Assembly: GCF_014332515.1 (NCBI RefSeq)
Contig: NZ_VFSD01000017.1
Span: 83,792-147,791 of the forward strand
DNA: 64,000 nt
Direction: 5' to 3'
DNA from: Pontibacter beigongshangensis
GTDB taxonomy: Bacteria > Bacteroidota > Bacteroidia > Cytophagales > Hymenobacteraceae
In this document: positions 34,363-41,965 of the stretch, piece after piece
Position numbering within the stretch: position 1 is the first letter of the stretch
Layout of the letters: each line of letters opens with the position of its first letter
Program-made: the position numbers and the translations under genes
The notes under the pieces: model-generated
Database searches by the model: none
What the model saw: the letters and a program-made list of their open reading frames with translations, nothing else
Told to the model about the DNA's origin: nothing

Positions 34363-36015
34363 TTAAACTCCCGGAGTAGACTGCTCTATATAAAAGTTCG
34401 GATCTATGACCACTTTCAGCGTTTTTTTCGATCCTTTCAGCTCCTGCCACTTGCTGGTTGGCTCCAGCCACTGCACTTTGCCGTTCAGGTGTACTTTTAC
34501 CGGCATGTTAAATCCATCTACTGTGTTTGCCCAGCGGTAGTGCCAGCTGGTGCCTTCCTGCTTGTGCTCCAGCCGGGGCAGGCGCGTGTCGCGGAGGTAC
34601 TGGTTAAAGAAGGTGCTGAGGTCCCGGCCGGTTTTCTGGCTCAGATAATCCTCTATCTGTTGCGTGGTGACAGTCTGGTGGTAGAAATCCTGGTTGAGGC
34701 CGCGCAGGATGCCGCGCCATTTCTCATCGTCGTTCACGATCTGGCGCAGGGTGTGCAGCATGTTGGCACCCTTAGGATACATATCGTCGGAGCCCTGCCG
34801 GTTCACCCCGTAATCGCCAATAATGGGCGCATCGTGCTGGATGTTTTTTCGCAACCCGATTATGTAAGCGTTGCCAGCCTCTTTGCCATAGTGGTACTCC
34901 ACAAACAGGTTCTCGGAGTAGGTCGTAAAGCTTTCATGAACCCACATGTCGGCAATGTCTTTGTAGGTGATGCTGTTGGCGAACCACTCGTGGCCGGTTT
35001 CGTGCACGATAATATAATCGAACTTCAGGCCCCAGCCGCTGCCGCTCAGGTCGTAGCCCATGTACCCGTTCTGGTAGCCATTGCCGTAGGTTACGGAGCT
35101 CTGGTGTTCCATGCCCAGGTAGGGCACTTCCACGAGCTTGTAGCTGTCTTCGTAAAAAGGGTAAGGGCCGAACCAGTGCTCAAATGCCTGCAGGGTCCGG
35201 GGCACATCTTTAAATTGTTTTTTGGCTTTGCTGAGATTTTCGCGGAGCACATAGTAGTCGCAGTCGAGCACGCCTTTTTCGCCCTGGTATTTTTCAGAGA
35301 AATGCACATAGTCGGCAATGTTCACGTTCACGCCATAGTTGTTGATGGGGTTAGACACAAACCAATGAAAGGTTTTGCTGCCGTCGGTGTTGGTGTCCAC
35401 CTTCCGGAGCCTGCCGTTGGAGACGTTTGTGAGATTTTCTGGTACGCGTATGCTGATGAGCATGCTGTCGGGCTCGTCGTACATGTGGTCTTTGCAGGGC
35501 CACCAGAGGCTGGCGCCATCGCCCTGGTTAGAGGTGGCTACAAAAGGCTTGCCCTTGCTGTCTTTTTGCCAGGTGAAGCCGCCCGTCCAGGGAGGGCGCA
35601 CGCTCACCTGAGGCTTGCCGCTGTAGTGCACTTCTACGGTATTTACTGTGCCGGCCACCTGGCTTTCGGGCAGGGTTATAAACCAGGCGTTCCCGTCTTG
35701 TTTTACTGGCAGCGGCTTCCCGTTTTGCAACACCTTCTCCATGGTCATGGGCGGCTGCAGGTCCAGCTGCATGCGTTGGTGGGGTTGCAGCACCTTGTAC
35801 TGCACGGTGTTTTTGCCGCGCACGGTGCTGTCGGCAGGGTTCACGGCGATGTCGAGGTGGTAGTAGGTCAGGTCCCACCAGGCCCGCTCCGGCGTTATGG
35901 AGCCCCTGATGCTGTCTTGCCGGGTAAAGGGAGGGGTTTGGGCAAGCGCAGCGGGTGCTGCCACCGCAGACAACATGATGGATACTAAAATTCTGAAAGC
36001 AAGGCTATGTTTCAT
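34363..36015 (-). CDS. M1-family metallopeptidase (aminopeptidase N-like), secreted
   Basis: 550 aa from the ATG at 36015, chosen because it begins directly with a signal peptide (KHSLAFRILVSIMLSAVAAPAALAQ); an in-frame ATG 24 bp upstream is possible. The M1 zinc site is complete: HETGH at 338-342 and Glu361 in VHESFTTYSE, giving HExxH-18x-E. YLGMEHQSSVTYGNG corresponds to the substrate exopeptidase region (usual GAMEN replaced by GMEHQ). The long helical C-terminal domain of full-size aminopeptidase N is absent, as in other short Bacteroidota M1 proteins. It hydrolyses peptides in the periplasm or outside; substrate unknown. Confidence 0.92.
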   Translation of the reverse strand: MKHSLAFRILVSIMLSAVAAPAALAQTPPFTRQDSIRGSITPERAWWDLTYYHLDIAVNPADSTVRGKNTVQYKVLQPHQRMQLDLQPPMTMEKVLQNGKPLPVKQDGNAWFITLPESQVAGTVNTVEVHYSGKPQVSVRPPWTGGFTWQKDSKGKPFVATSNQGDGASLWWPCKDHMYDEPDSMLISIRVPENLTNVSNGRLRKVDTNTDGSKTFHWFVSNPINNYGVNVNIADYVHFSEKYQGEKGVLDCDYYVLRENLSKAKKQFKDVPRTLQAFEHWFGPYPFYEDSYKLVEVPYLGMEHQSSVTYGNGYQNGYMGYDLSGSGWGLKFDYIIVHETGHEWFANSITYKDIADMWVHESFTTYSENLFVEYHYGKEAGNAYIIGLRKNIQHDAPIIGDYGVNRQGSDDMYPKGANMLHTLRQIVNDDEKWRGILRGLNQDFYHQTVTTQQIEDYLSQKTGRDLSTFFNQYLRDTRLPRLEHKQEGTSWHYRWANTVDGFNMPVKVHLNGKVQWLEPTSKWQELKGSKKTLKVVIDPNFYIEQSTPGV

Positions 36016-36060
36016 GGACTTGGTGTTTGGCCTGGTCATGCTTTGGTCGTGACAGATATA

Positions 36061-36092
36061 AATAATTGTAATGAAAAAGGCCCTCCGGAGGC
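36061..36092 (-). repeat. Repeat family A, copy 8
   Basis: Minus-strand GCCTCCGGAGGGCC core and CATTACAATTATT tail, with a CAGCAGCCA stretch beside the core. Confidence 0.85.
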
Positions 36093-36294
36093 TCTGTGGC
36101 TGCTGCTTTTGTCTGGATCAAAATGTACAGAATTTTAGAATGCGCAGCATGATCGTGCCGTGCTTAAATCAGTAAATGAAGTGTAGTAAGAAACCAGACA
36201 CAACGAGATGGCGGAGTTCATCTCCAGGTTTTCAAATCTCCAAATTAATAAATCTGCCATTTAGCCATGCAACCACTAATCATCAGCAATCAAC

Positions 36295-36325
36295 AATTAT
36301 TCCAATAAAAACAGCCCTCCGGAGC
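36295..36325 (-). repeat. Repeat family A, copy 9
   Basis: Minus-strand GCTCCGGAGGGC core and TATTGGAATAATT tail, flanked by a CTGCTCCTGCTGCTGG run. Confidence 0.85.
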
Positions 36326-36617
36326 TTTTGCTGCTCCTGCTGCTGGTGTAGGCTCCTGGTCAGCTGTGGGGGCTGAGGCTTCGGGGCATTTTTTTCTTTG
36401 TACGCTCCCCTCGCAATTTTCCCGGAGTTCTCAGCTTCAATATACGAAGATAACACGTATGGTAGGATGGTGACGCTGGGTGATGGCTATAAATTGATGG
36501 AGGAATGTCTATCCTGGCAGCCCTAAACCGGGGAAAGTGTCGTGACGAAACGTATTGTCAGCGGAGTCTTTGCCAGGCAACAATTATAATGAAACAGGAC
36601 ACTATTTCTACAATAGC

Positions 36618-38066
36618 ATGAAGATGAGAAGATATGGTTTGGCTGCCTTTGCAATGGCTGCTCTTATGATAATTAACAGCTGCTCTTCAGACCCGGTAAC
36701 CGGCAAAAAGGAGCTGATGCTGCTCTCGGAGGAGCAGGAAATTGAGCTGGGCAGGCAGGCCGACCCGGAGATTGTGGCGCAGTTTGGGCTGTACCCGGAT
36801 GAGGCCCTGCAGCGGTTCATGCAGGAAAAGGGGCAGCAGATGGCAGCTGTCTCGCACCGCAGCCAGTTGGAGCACCAGTTCAAAGTGCTCGATTCGCCAG
36901 TGATAAACGCCTTTGCCGTGCCTGGAGGGTATGTGTATTTTACGCGCGGCATTATGGCGCACTTCAACAACGAGGCACAGTTTGCCGGGGTGCTGGGCCA
37001 TGAGATCGGGCATGTGGCGGCACGGCACTCGGCGCAGCAGCAAAGCAAAGGTGTGCTGGCCCAGTTTGGGCTGGTGCTCGGCCGGATTATAGCGCCAGAG
37101 TTCGAAGGGTTTGCCAACGCTGCCTCGCAGGGAGTGGGCCTGCTGTTCCTCAAGTTCGGCCGCGACGATGAACGTGAATCAGACAGGCTGGGCGTGGAGT
37201 ACGCCACCAAGCTGGGCTACGATGCCGCCGAAATGGCCGACTTTTTCAACACCCTGCAGCGCACGCAGGAGAGCAGCGGAGCTGAAGAAATGCCGAGCTT
37301 CCTGTCTACGCACCCTGCCTCTGCCGAACGCTACAAAACAGTGCGCCAGTTGGCCGAAAAGCAGCAGCAACAGGAAGGACTCACCGATGCCAAAGTAAAC
37401 CGCGAAAGCTACCTGAAGCTGATCGATGGCATGATCTACGGCGAAGACCCGAAGCAGGGCTTTGTAGAGAACGAGGTGTTCTACCACCCGGAACTCCGGT
37501 TCAGCTTCCCGCTACCGGCTGACTGGCGCTACGAAAACTCACCGCAGCATTTCCAGATGGCGCCAAAAGACGGCAAGGCCATGATGATGCTCACGCTAAT
37601 CCAAGGCGAGTCGCTGGAAGCGGCGGCGCAGCAACTGTTGCAAAACAACCAGCTACAAGCGCAGGAAACAAAGCAGCTGACTGTAAATGGCCTGCATGCC
37701 CTGGCCATTGTAGCCGACCAGGTGCAGCAGCAACAGGCCACACTTCGGGTGCTGGCCTACCTGATTGAGTTCCGGGGCAACATTTATACTATCATGGGGG
37801 TTACCACACCCGCAGAGTTTGCGAATTATGCCCCACACTTTGAGCGCACCATGCAGGGTTTCGCCAGTCTTTCCGATCCTGAAAAGCTGAACCGGCAGCC
37901 CGATCGGATCCGCATCAAAACCCTGCCCCGCAGCAGCACCCTGGCGCAGGCCCTGCGAAATTTCCAGGTGCCGGAAGCGCGCTTGGATGAACTTGCCATT
38001 TTAAACGGCATGCAACTCGATGACCAGTTGCCGCAGGGGACTATGATTAAAGTGGTGGCGAGATAA
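36618..38066 (+). CDS. M48-family metallopeptidase lipoprotein with C-terminal LysM-like segment
   Basis: 482 aa from the ATG at 36618, chosen because a lipoprotein signal follows (AAFAMAALMIINSC); the frame opens 63 bp earlier without a signal. The Zn motif HEIGH is at 128-132 and the third ligand Glu187 is in ERESDRLGVEYA. NAFAVPGGYVYFTRGI and STHPASAERY are family hallmarks. The last 60 residues (IRIKTLPRSSTLAQALRNF, ELAILNGMQL, GTMIKVV) look like a LysM-type module. Such proteins (YggG/LoiP, BepA-like) act in periplasmic protein quality control, which is the best guess here. Confidence 0.9.
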   Translation: MKMRRYGLAAFAMAALMIINSCSSDPVTGKKELMLLSEEQEIELGRQADPEIVAQFGLYPDEALQRFMQEKGQQMAAVSHRSQLEHQFKVLDSPVINAFAVPGGYVYFTRGIMAHFNNEAQFAGVLGHEIGHVAARHSAQQQSKGVLAQFGLVLGRIIAPEFEGFANAASQGVGLLFLKFGRDDERESDRLGVEYATKLGYDAAEMADFFNTLQRTQESSGAEEMPSFLSTHPASAERYKTVRQLAEKQQQQEGLTDAKVNRESYLKLIDGMIYGEDPKQGFVENEVFYHPELRFSFPLPADWRYENSPQHFQMAPKDGKAMMMLTLIQGESLEAAAQQLLQNNQLQAQETKQLTVNGLHALAIVADQVQQQQATLRVLAYLIEFRGNIYTIMGVTTPAEFANYAPHFERTMQGFASLSDPEKLNRQPDRIRIKTLPRSSTLAQALRNFQVPEARLDELAILNGMQLDDQLPQGTMIKVVAR

Positions 38067-38213
38067 GAGTTGGAGCTGCTGTTACTCATAGAGGCTTATG
38101 TCTTTAAAATTGCTGAGACAAGTCCTTTAACTGTGTACGGTTTGCTGTAAATACCGGAGAAGCAGCAGCAGCCAAGACCTCGCAGCGCATGCTGCGAGTT
38201 TGTGACAAGCATG

Positions 38214-38245
38214 AATTATTCTAATGAAAAAGCCCTTCCGGAGGC
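38214..38245 (-). repeat. Repeat family A, copy 10
   Basis: Minus-strand GCCTCCGGAAGGGC core, TTTTCATTAGAATAATT tail; GCAGCAGGAGCGGCAG lies before the core on that strand. Confidence 0.9.
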
Positions 38246-38364
38246 TCTGCCGCTCCTGCTGCTGTCTACCATCAACTAAGAGTTAAAAAGATGAAAATTA
38301 ACCTGGCGCAGCACATTCTCTCGCACTTGTATCGGAACGCCTGCGAGGTTTTTTATAGCATCCA

Positions 38365-38408
38365 GAGGCCGCGGAATGGTAGTCACGAGTGAGGACGCTC
38401 GCGCCATT
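38365..38408 (+). repeat. Repeat family B, copy 3
   Basis: GAGGCCGCGGAATGGTAGTC then ACGAGTGAGGAC and GCTCGCGCCATT; near-identical to the copy at 26164-26206. Confidence 0.75.
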
Positions 38409-38439
38409 AATGACTTTAGTTTACCCATAAAACAAAAAA

Positions 38440-38460
38440 CCTCTCTAAAACAGAGAGGTC
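38440..38460 (-). terminator. Intrinsic terminator of the TonB-dependent receptor gene
   Basis: 8-bp stem ACCTCTCT/AGAGAGGT with 5-base loop; on the minus strand it runs into TTTTTTGTTTT, 27 bp after the stop. Confidence 0.85.
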
Positions 38461-38486
38461 CTTTATAGAAAATGGGAAGTTTAATG

Positions 38487-40952
38487 TTATTGTATACCGC
38501 CGCCTTCGCCTTGCTTGGCATCGTCGTTGCGGATGCTCTTTTTGCTGCGAACAGGGTTCTGTTGCATCTTACCGAAGCTGTAGTTAAAGGTAATTTTAAA
38601 GCCCCGGTTATAATTGTTCATCACGATGTTCTGGTCGAAGGCGTCTGTTTTGAAGTTGGTGCGCATGCGCATGTTCGCCCTGAACGGATTGTCGATACCG
38701 AAACTGATACCTCCCTTTTTATCAAACAATTCCTTTTTGAAGGCAATGCTGTGGTAGGAAAAGGAGGCGAAGCTGCCCTGTAGCTGAATTCTGCTGGAGT
38801 TAAAGCCGCCGTTAAACTGTGCGCTGTAGCCTTTGCCTAACTGGTAAGCCGAGTTCAGGTTGATGTTGTACATCCAGCCATTGTTGCTGCCATACTGCTT
38901 GCTGTTCAGGTCTACAAAGTAAATGTTGGAGCTGCCGGAAATGGTCCAGTCGTTGACAGGCTTTACGCTGCCAAATAGGTTAATGCCATAGGTTTTGTTC
39001 TGGGCAATGTTCCGGAAGGTGATCACGGTCACAGAGTCGTCTTCCAGGTAAGGCAACGTCTCGATGGCATTGTCGGTTTGGCGCATGTACAGCGAGGCGC
39101 TGAGCGAGGTCGATTTAAAGTAGGTGCTGTAGCCAATCTCAAACAGGTCAGTAAGTTCTGCATCGAGGTTTGGGTTACCAAGCACCACCGTGTTCCGGGC
39201 CTGCACCTGGCGGTACGGGTTCAGGTAGTTCAGCGACGGGCGCTGGATGCGCTGCGTAAAGCTGGCTTTAAAGGTATGAACATCTTTGAGGGTGTACGAT
39301 AAAGCCACGCTTGGTATAAAATTGTCGTAGTTGCTGCCGAAGGTCTGTTCCTCCGTTTTCAGGTCGGCGTTTATGTCGGTGTATTCGTAGCGGCCGCCCA
39401 GTTTCACGTTCAGCTTCTTTCTGAGGGTGAAGCCGTAGGTCAGGTAAGAGGCATACACATCCTGCTCATAAAAGAAGATGTTCAGTGAGCTGTCGTCCGG
39501 ACCGTTGGATCTGAGGGTGCTGTAGCGGGCATCGCTGTCCACATCCCTGAAAATGCTTTTGGCGCCAATCTCCAGGGTGGTTTTGTTGGCAAACGGATGC
39601 GTGTAATCTACCTGGAAGGTAAGTTCATCGTTGCCGCCATCGTTGGTGTTGCGAACAAATTCATAAGGGTCCATGCCTCTTTGGAAGGTATAGTCCTGGT
39701 TAATTTTGTTGTTGATATCAGTAAAGCTGTAGAGCGATAAGATGGCAAGCTCCTGACCGGGCTTAAAGGTGTGTAGGTAGTCGAGGTTGATGTCGGCACC
39801 CTGGCGGCTGAAGCGGTTAGTCACGTCGGCAAAGGAGGCAGGGTTGGTCTCTCCAAACATGGTGGAGTTTATTTCCTGCTCGTTCTCCATCCGAAACATG
39901 CCTCCGTTAAAACGCACCCCACCCGATAGGCTGTTCCTGGTATTGATGTCGTAATCAAACCCCACCTGCCCATTCATAAAACCACCCTGTGGCCTGGTTT
40001 TTCCTGTGAACTGGAAAAGATCGTTTCCGCCGTTAGAAGTGCGCGTCAGGGTGATGTCTCCTTTGTTGTAGAAGGTGTGGGCGCTCACGCTGGCGTTAAT
40101 GCCGATCTTGCCCTGGCGTATGTTCAGGCTGGCGTTGCCATTGCTGGAGCGCGTGCCGGCCGTGAGCGCAGCGGAGCCGTTTACGCCCTGCAGGTTGCTG
40201 TCTTTTTTGGTAATGATGTTGATGATGCCGGCAGAGCCCTCTGCATCGTATTTTGCCGAGGGGCTGGTGATCACTTCTACCGACTTGATCATGTCGGCCG
40301 GGATCTGCTTGAGGGCATCGGCAATGCTGCCGGCCATAATGGTGGAGGGCTTGTTGTTGATGAGTACCCGCACATTGGAGGAGCCGCGAAGCATTACGTT
40401 GCCGTCGGTGTCTACCGCCAGGCCAGGCACTTTCTGCATCACGTCGGCGGCATTGCCACCGGCATTTGTCGCATCTTTTTCGGCATTGTACACGGTGCGA
40501 TCAATCTTTTCCTCCACCAGGTTTTTCTCGCCGGTTACCACCACCTCGCCCAGGTTCTGCGCGTTGGAGGTAAGGGAGATAGTACCTAAGTTAAGCTGGG
40601 CATTGTCAGACGTTACAGCTACTTCTCTCAAGATCAGCTGCTGATAGCCGATAAAGCTCACGTTCAGCTTGTATTTGCCTGCCGCTACTTTCTCTATCGT
40701 AAAACGTCCTTTATCGTCGGCCATGGAGCCGTTTACCGGCTGGTCGGTTTGCAGGTCTATCAGGGCAATGGTGGCAAACTCAACAGGTTGTTTGGTGGCT
40801 GCGTCGAGTACGGTGCCGCTCAGTTTGGCATTGCCTTTGGGGGCCATGCCAGCCTGCTGCAGCGGTCTGGACTGCTGGGCAGCATTGGGAGCCTGCGCCA
40901 TGGCAGACAACGTAGAAAGGCCCAGCAGCAGGAGGAGTAAACTTTTTTTCAT
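38487..40952 (-). CDS. TonB-dependent outer-membrane receptor
   Basis: 821 aa. Signal peptide (LLLLLLGLSTLSAMAQ), a carboxypeptidase-regulatory-like domain (about 40-125: LSGTVLDAATKQPVEFATIAL), a TonB plug (about 130-245: LGEVVVTGEKNLVEEKIDRTVYN, VMLRGSSNVRVLINNKPS) and a beta-barrel of the outer-membrane beta-barrel family 3 type. The terminal segment ends in NYSFGKMQQNPVRSKK plus a charged tail, so the barrel's final aromatic is not at the very end. These receptors import metal chelates, peptides or other ligands; no adjacent gene suggests which. It is not paired with a SusD. It stands alone with its own terminator. Confidence 0.92.
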   Translation of the reverse strand: MKKSLLLLLLGLSTLSAMAQAPNAAQQSRPLQQAGMAPKGNAKLSGTVLDAATKQPVEFATIALIDLQTDQPVNGSMADDKGRFTIEKVAAGKYKLNVSFIGYQQLILREVAVTSDNAQLNLGTISLTSNAQNLGEVVVTGEKNLVEEKIDRTVYNAEKDATNAGGNAADVMQKVPGLAVDTDGNVMLRGSSNVRVLINNKPSTIMAGSIADALKQIPADMIKSVEVITSPSAKYDAEGSAGIINIITKKDSNLQGVNGSAALTAGTRSSNGNASLNIRQGKIGINASVSAHTFYNKGDITLTRTSNGGNDLFQFTGKTRPQGGFMNGQVGFDYDINTRNSLSGGVRFNGGMFRMENEQEINSTMFGETNPASFADVTNRFSRQGADINLDYLHTFKPGQELAILSLYSFTDINNKINQDYTFQRGMDPYEFVRNTNDGGNDELTFQVDYTHPFANKTTLEIGAKSIFRDVDSDARYSTLRSNGPDDSSLNIFFYEQDVYASYLTYGFTLRKKLNVKLGGRYEYTDINADLKTEEQTFGSNYDNFIPSVALSYTLKDVHTFKASFTQRIQRPSLNYLNPYRQVQARNTVVLGNPNLDAELTDLFEIGYSTYFKSTSLSASLYMRQTDNAIETLPYLEDDSVTVITFRNIAQNKTYGINLFGSVKPVNDWTISGSSNIYFVDLNSKQYGSNNGWMYNINLNSAYQLGKGYSAQFNGGFNSSRIQLQGSFASFSYHSIAFKKELFDKKGGISFGIDNPFRANMRMRTNFKTDAFDQNIVMNNYNRGFKITFNYSFGKMQQNPVRSKKSIRNDDAKQGEGGGIQ

Positions 40953-41437
40953 GGTTTTATGCTGTACTAATGGTAGCCGGAAGCGGATGTTAATGCCTCA
41001 CCCTACAAAGAAATGCTAAAACCGGGACCTGCGAAAACAGAATAGACCAACACCCTCTATTCTTATATAGAAAGGCCTGAGAAGTCTATCAGCTGGAGAT
41101 GTGATGTGCTAAGGGCTTGCTGTTTGTTTGTTGCTGGTTGTTGAATGGTTGATTTTTAATTTGAGGATTTGAAGATGAGAAGAACTGGAAATGAGTGACC
41201 TGCGCAGACTTTGAACACTCATAACTCTTAATTATTCAAAGAGTCCTTTGCCTTGTGTCTAAGAAGGCTCCGGAGGGCCATTTTCATTAGCATAATTGGC
41301 GCAGCAGGCATATGGCAGGGGAAGAAAGCACTTCTCGGGGTCCTGGCGAGGCAGCAGCAGGAGGGGGTGTATTCTAGACCTTTTAAGTAATTTTTCAGAA
41401 TTAATGGCAAAAGATTACCTGATTGATAAAATATTTT
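40953..41437. other. 485-bp divergent gap, no gene
   Basis: Between the TonB receptor and the sulfur leader. Contains family A copy 11 (41267-41297) and a nearby TTAATTATTCAAAGAG stretch that may be a decayed partner. Minus-strand frames here are not convincing. Confidence 0.6.
41267..41297 (+). repeat. Repeat family A, copy 11
   Basis: GCTCCGGAGGGCC core, TTTTCATTAGCATAATT tail. Confidence 0.9.
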
Positions 41438-41445
41438 TACCTTTG
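41438..41445 (+). promoter_or_regulatory. Bacteroidota -7 promoter box of the sulfite reductase leader
   Basis: TACCTTTG is an exact TAnnTTTG match, 27 bases before the riboswitch. The same spacing and motif occur before the second riboswitch. The -33 box is weak. Confidence 0.7.
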
Positions 41446-41471
41446 TAGCAAATTCTATTCTCCAGGTGAGG

Positions 41472-41577
41472 AATTTATAGAAGAAGAGGCGAGAGAACAG
41501 GCTCTTAGACCCTCTGGCAACCATCCACTTTGGAAAGGTGCCAAATCCTGCCCAACAGGTATGGGGAAATATAAATT
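41472..41577 (+). promoter_or_regulatory. SAM-I (S-box) riboswitch upstream of the leader peptide and sulfite reductase
   Basis: P1 arms AATTTATA (41472-41479) and TATAAATT (41570-41577) enclose the S-box core: AGAAGAGGCGAGAG, CCCTCTGGCAACC and AAGGTGCCAAATCC. The layout is the same as the element at 52011-52119. SAM-I aptamers lower expression of downstream Met/Cys genes when SAM is plentiful. No T-run expression platform follows directly; instead the P1 3' strand ends 6 bases before the start codon of a Cys-rich small ORF, so it may act on translation of that ORF or on a later terminator (inference). Confidence 0.92.
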
Positions 41578-41583
41578 ATTAAA

Positions 41584-41733
41584 ATGAAAGACAACAGCCA
41601 CCATTTTTCTTTTGCCGAAGAGAGCCGCTTCTCTTCCGTTTCCACACCCTTCGCCTTACAAAGAACAAGTTGTTGTTGCTGCTGTGCCGGCAACAATTTC
41701 TGGCGAAATTTCCACTCCATCGCTTTTTCTTGA
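41584..41733 (+). CDS. Cysteine-rich leader peptide (five consecutive Cys codons)
   Basis: 49 codons from ATG 41584 to TGA 41731-41733. It begins MKDNSHHFSF; residues 30-34 are five Cys in a row, encoded TGT TGT TGC TGC TGT (41671-41685), then AGNNFW, ending IAFS. The ATG follows the SAM-I aptamer by 6 bases in an AT-rich context usual for Bacteroidota starts. Runs of one amino acid just ahead of that amino acid's biosynthetic genes are the hallmark of attenuation leader peptides: ribosomes stall there when charged tRNA-Cys is scarce. The next gene, sulfite reductase, makes the sulfide used for cysteine. A parallel ORF ending CCC-T-C follows the second S-box, which argues against chance. Mechanism is inference. 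Confidence 0.82.
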   Translation: MKDNSHHFSFAEESRFSSVSTPFALQRTSCCCCCAGNNFWRNFHSIAFS

Positions 41734-41965
41734 ACCGAACAGGGCCGCCCTGTCGTTAAGAACTATCCTTGCCGGTTTCCATAGAATATTTTGAAAACGG
41801 ACGGGTGTCGCTCCAACGGCAACATTTTCCGAACCTGCCGTCTGGTTATCCGGAACAGGAAAAGGCGAATGTTTTAACTAAACATGTTTTCGCTAAATCA
41901 TATTAAAGTTCACCGGGGCGCGGGAACTTTACCTTAATAATAGTAGTAGAGAGATACCTTATAAT
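41734..41965 (+). promoter_or_regulatory. Structured leader between the Cys peptide and sulfite reductase
   Basis: 232 bases without a gene. Hairpin ACAGGG-CCG-CCCTGT (41739-41753) follows the peptide stop. Two mutually exclusive stems follow: ACGGCA (41816-41821) with TGCCGT (41836-41841), or TTCCGAACC (41827-41835) with GGTT-atc-CGGAA (41844-41855). Alternative folds fit an attenuator, but no clear T-run terminator is visible, so Rho-dependent or translational control are also possible. Confidence 0.5.

Larger units (their letters stand above)
36016..36617. other. 600-bp divergent gap with two repeats, no gene
   Basis: Between two divergent peptidase genes. Holds family A copies 8 and 9 on the minus strand, about 200 bp apart. 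No coding frame is convincing. Confidence 0.6.
38067..38486. other. 420-bp convergent gap with three repeat types and a terminator
   Basis: Holds the GACCTCGCAG hairpin (38174-38197), family A copy 10, family B copy 3 and the terminator of the TonB receptor. No gene. Confidence 0.65.

Noticed and set aside
34489..35988. 499-codon plus-strand frame opposite the M1 peptidase
   Set aside because: Antisense to a gene with an intact zinc site; Val/His-rich composition typical of shadow frames.
41612..41794. Longer 60-codon plus-strand frame overlapping the Cys leader
   Set aside because: Different frame, low-complexity composition; the Cys-run frame starts right after the riboswitch and is matched at the second locus.
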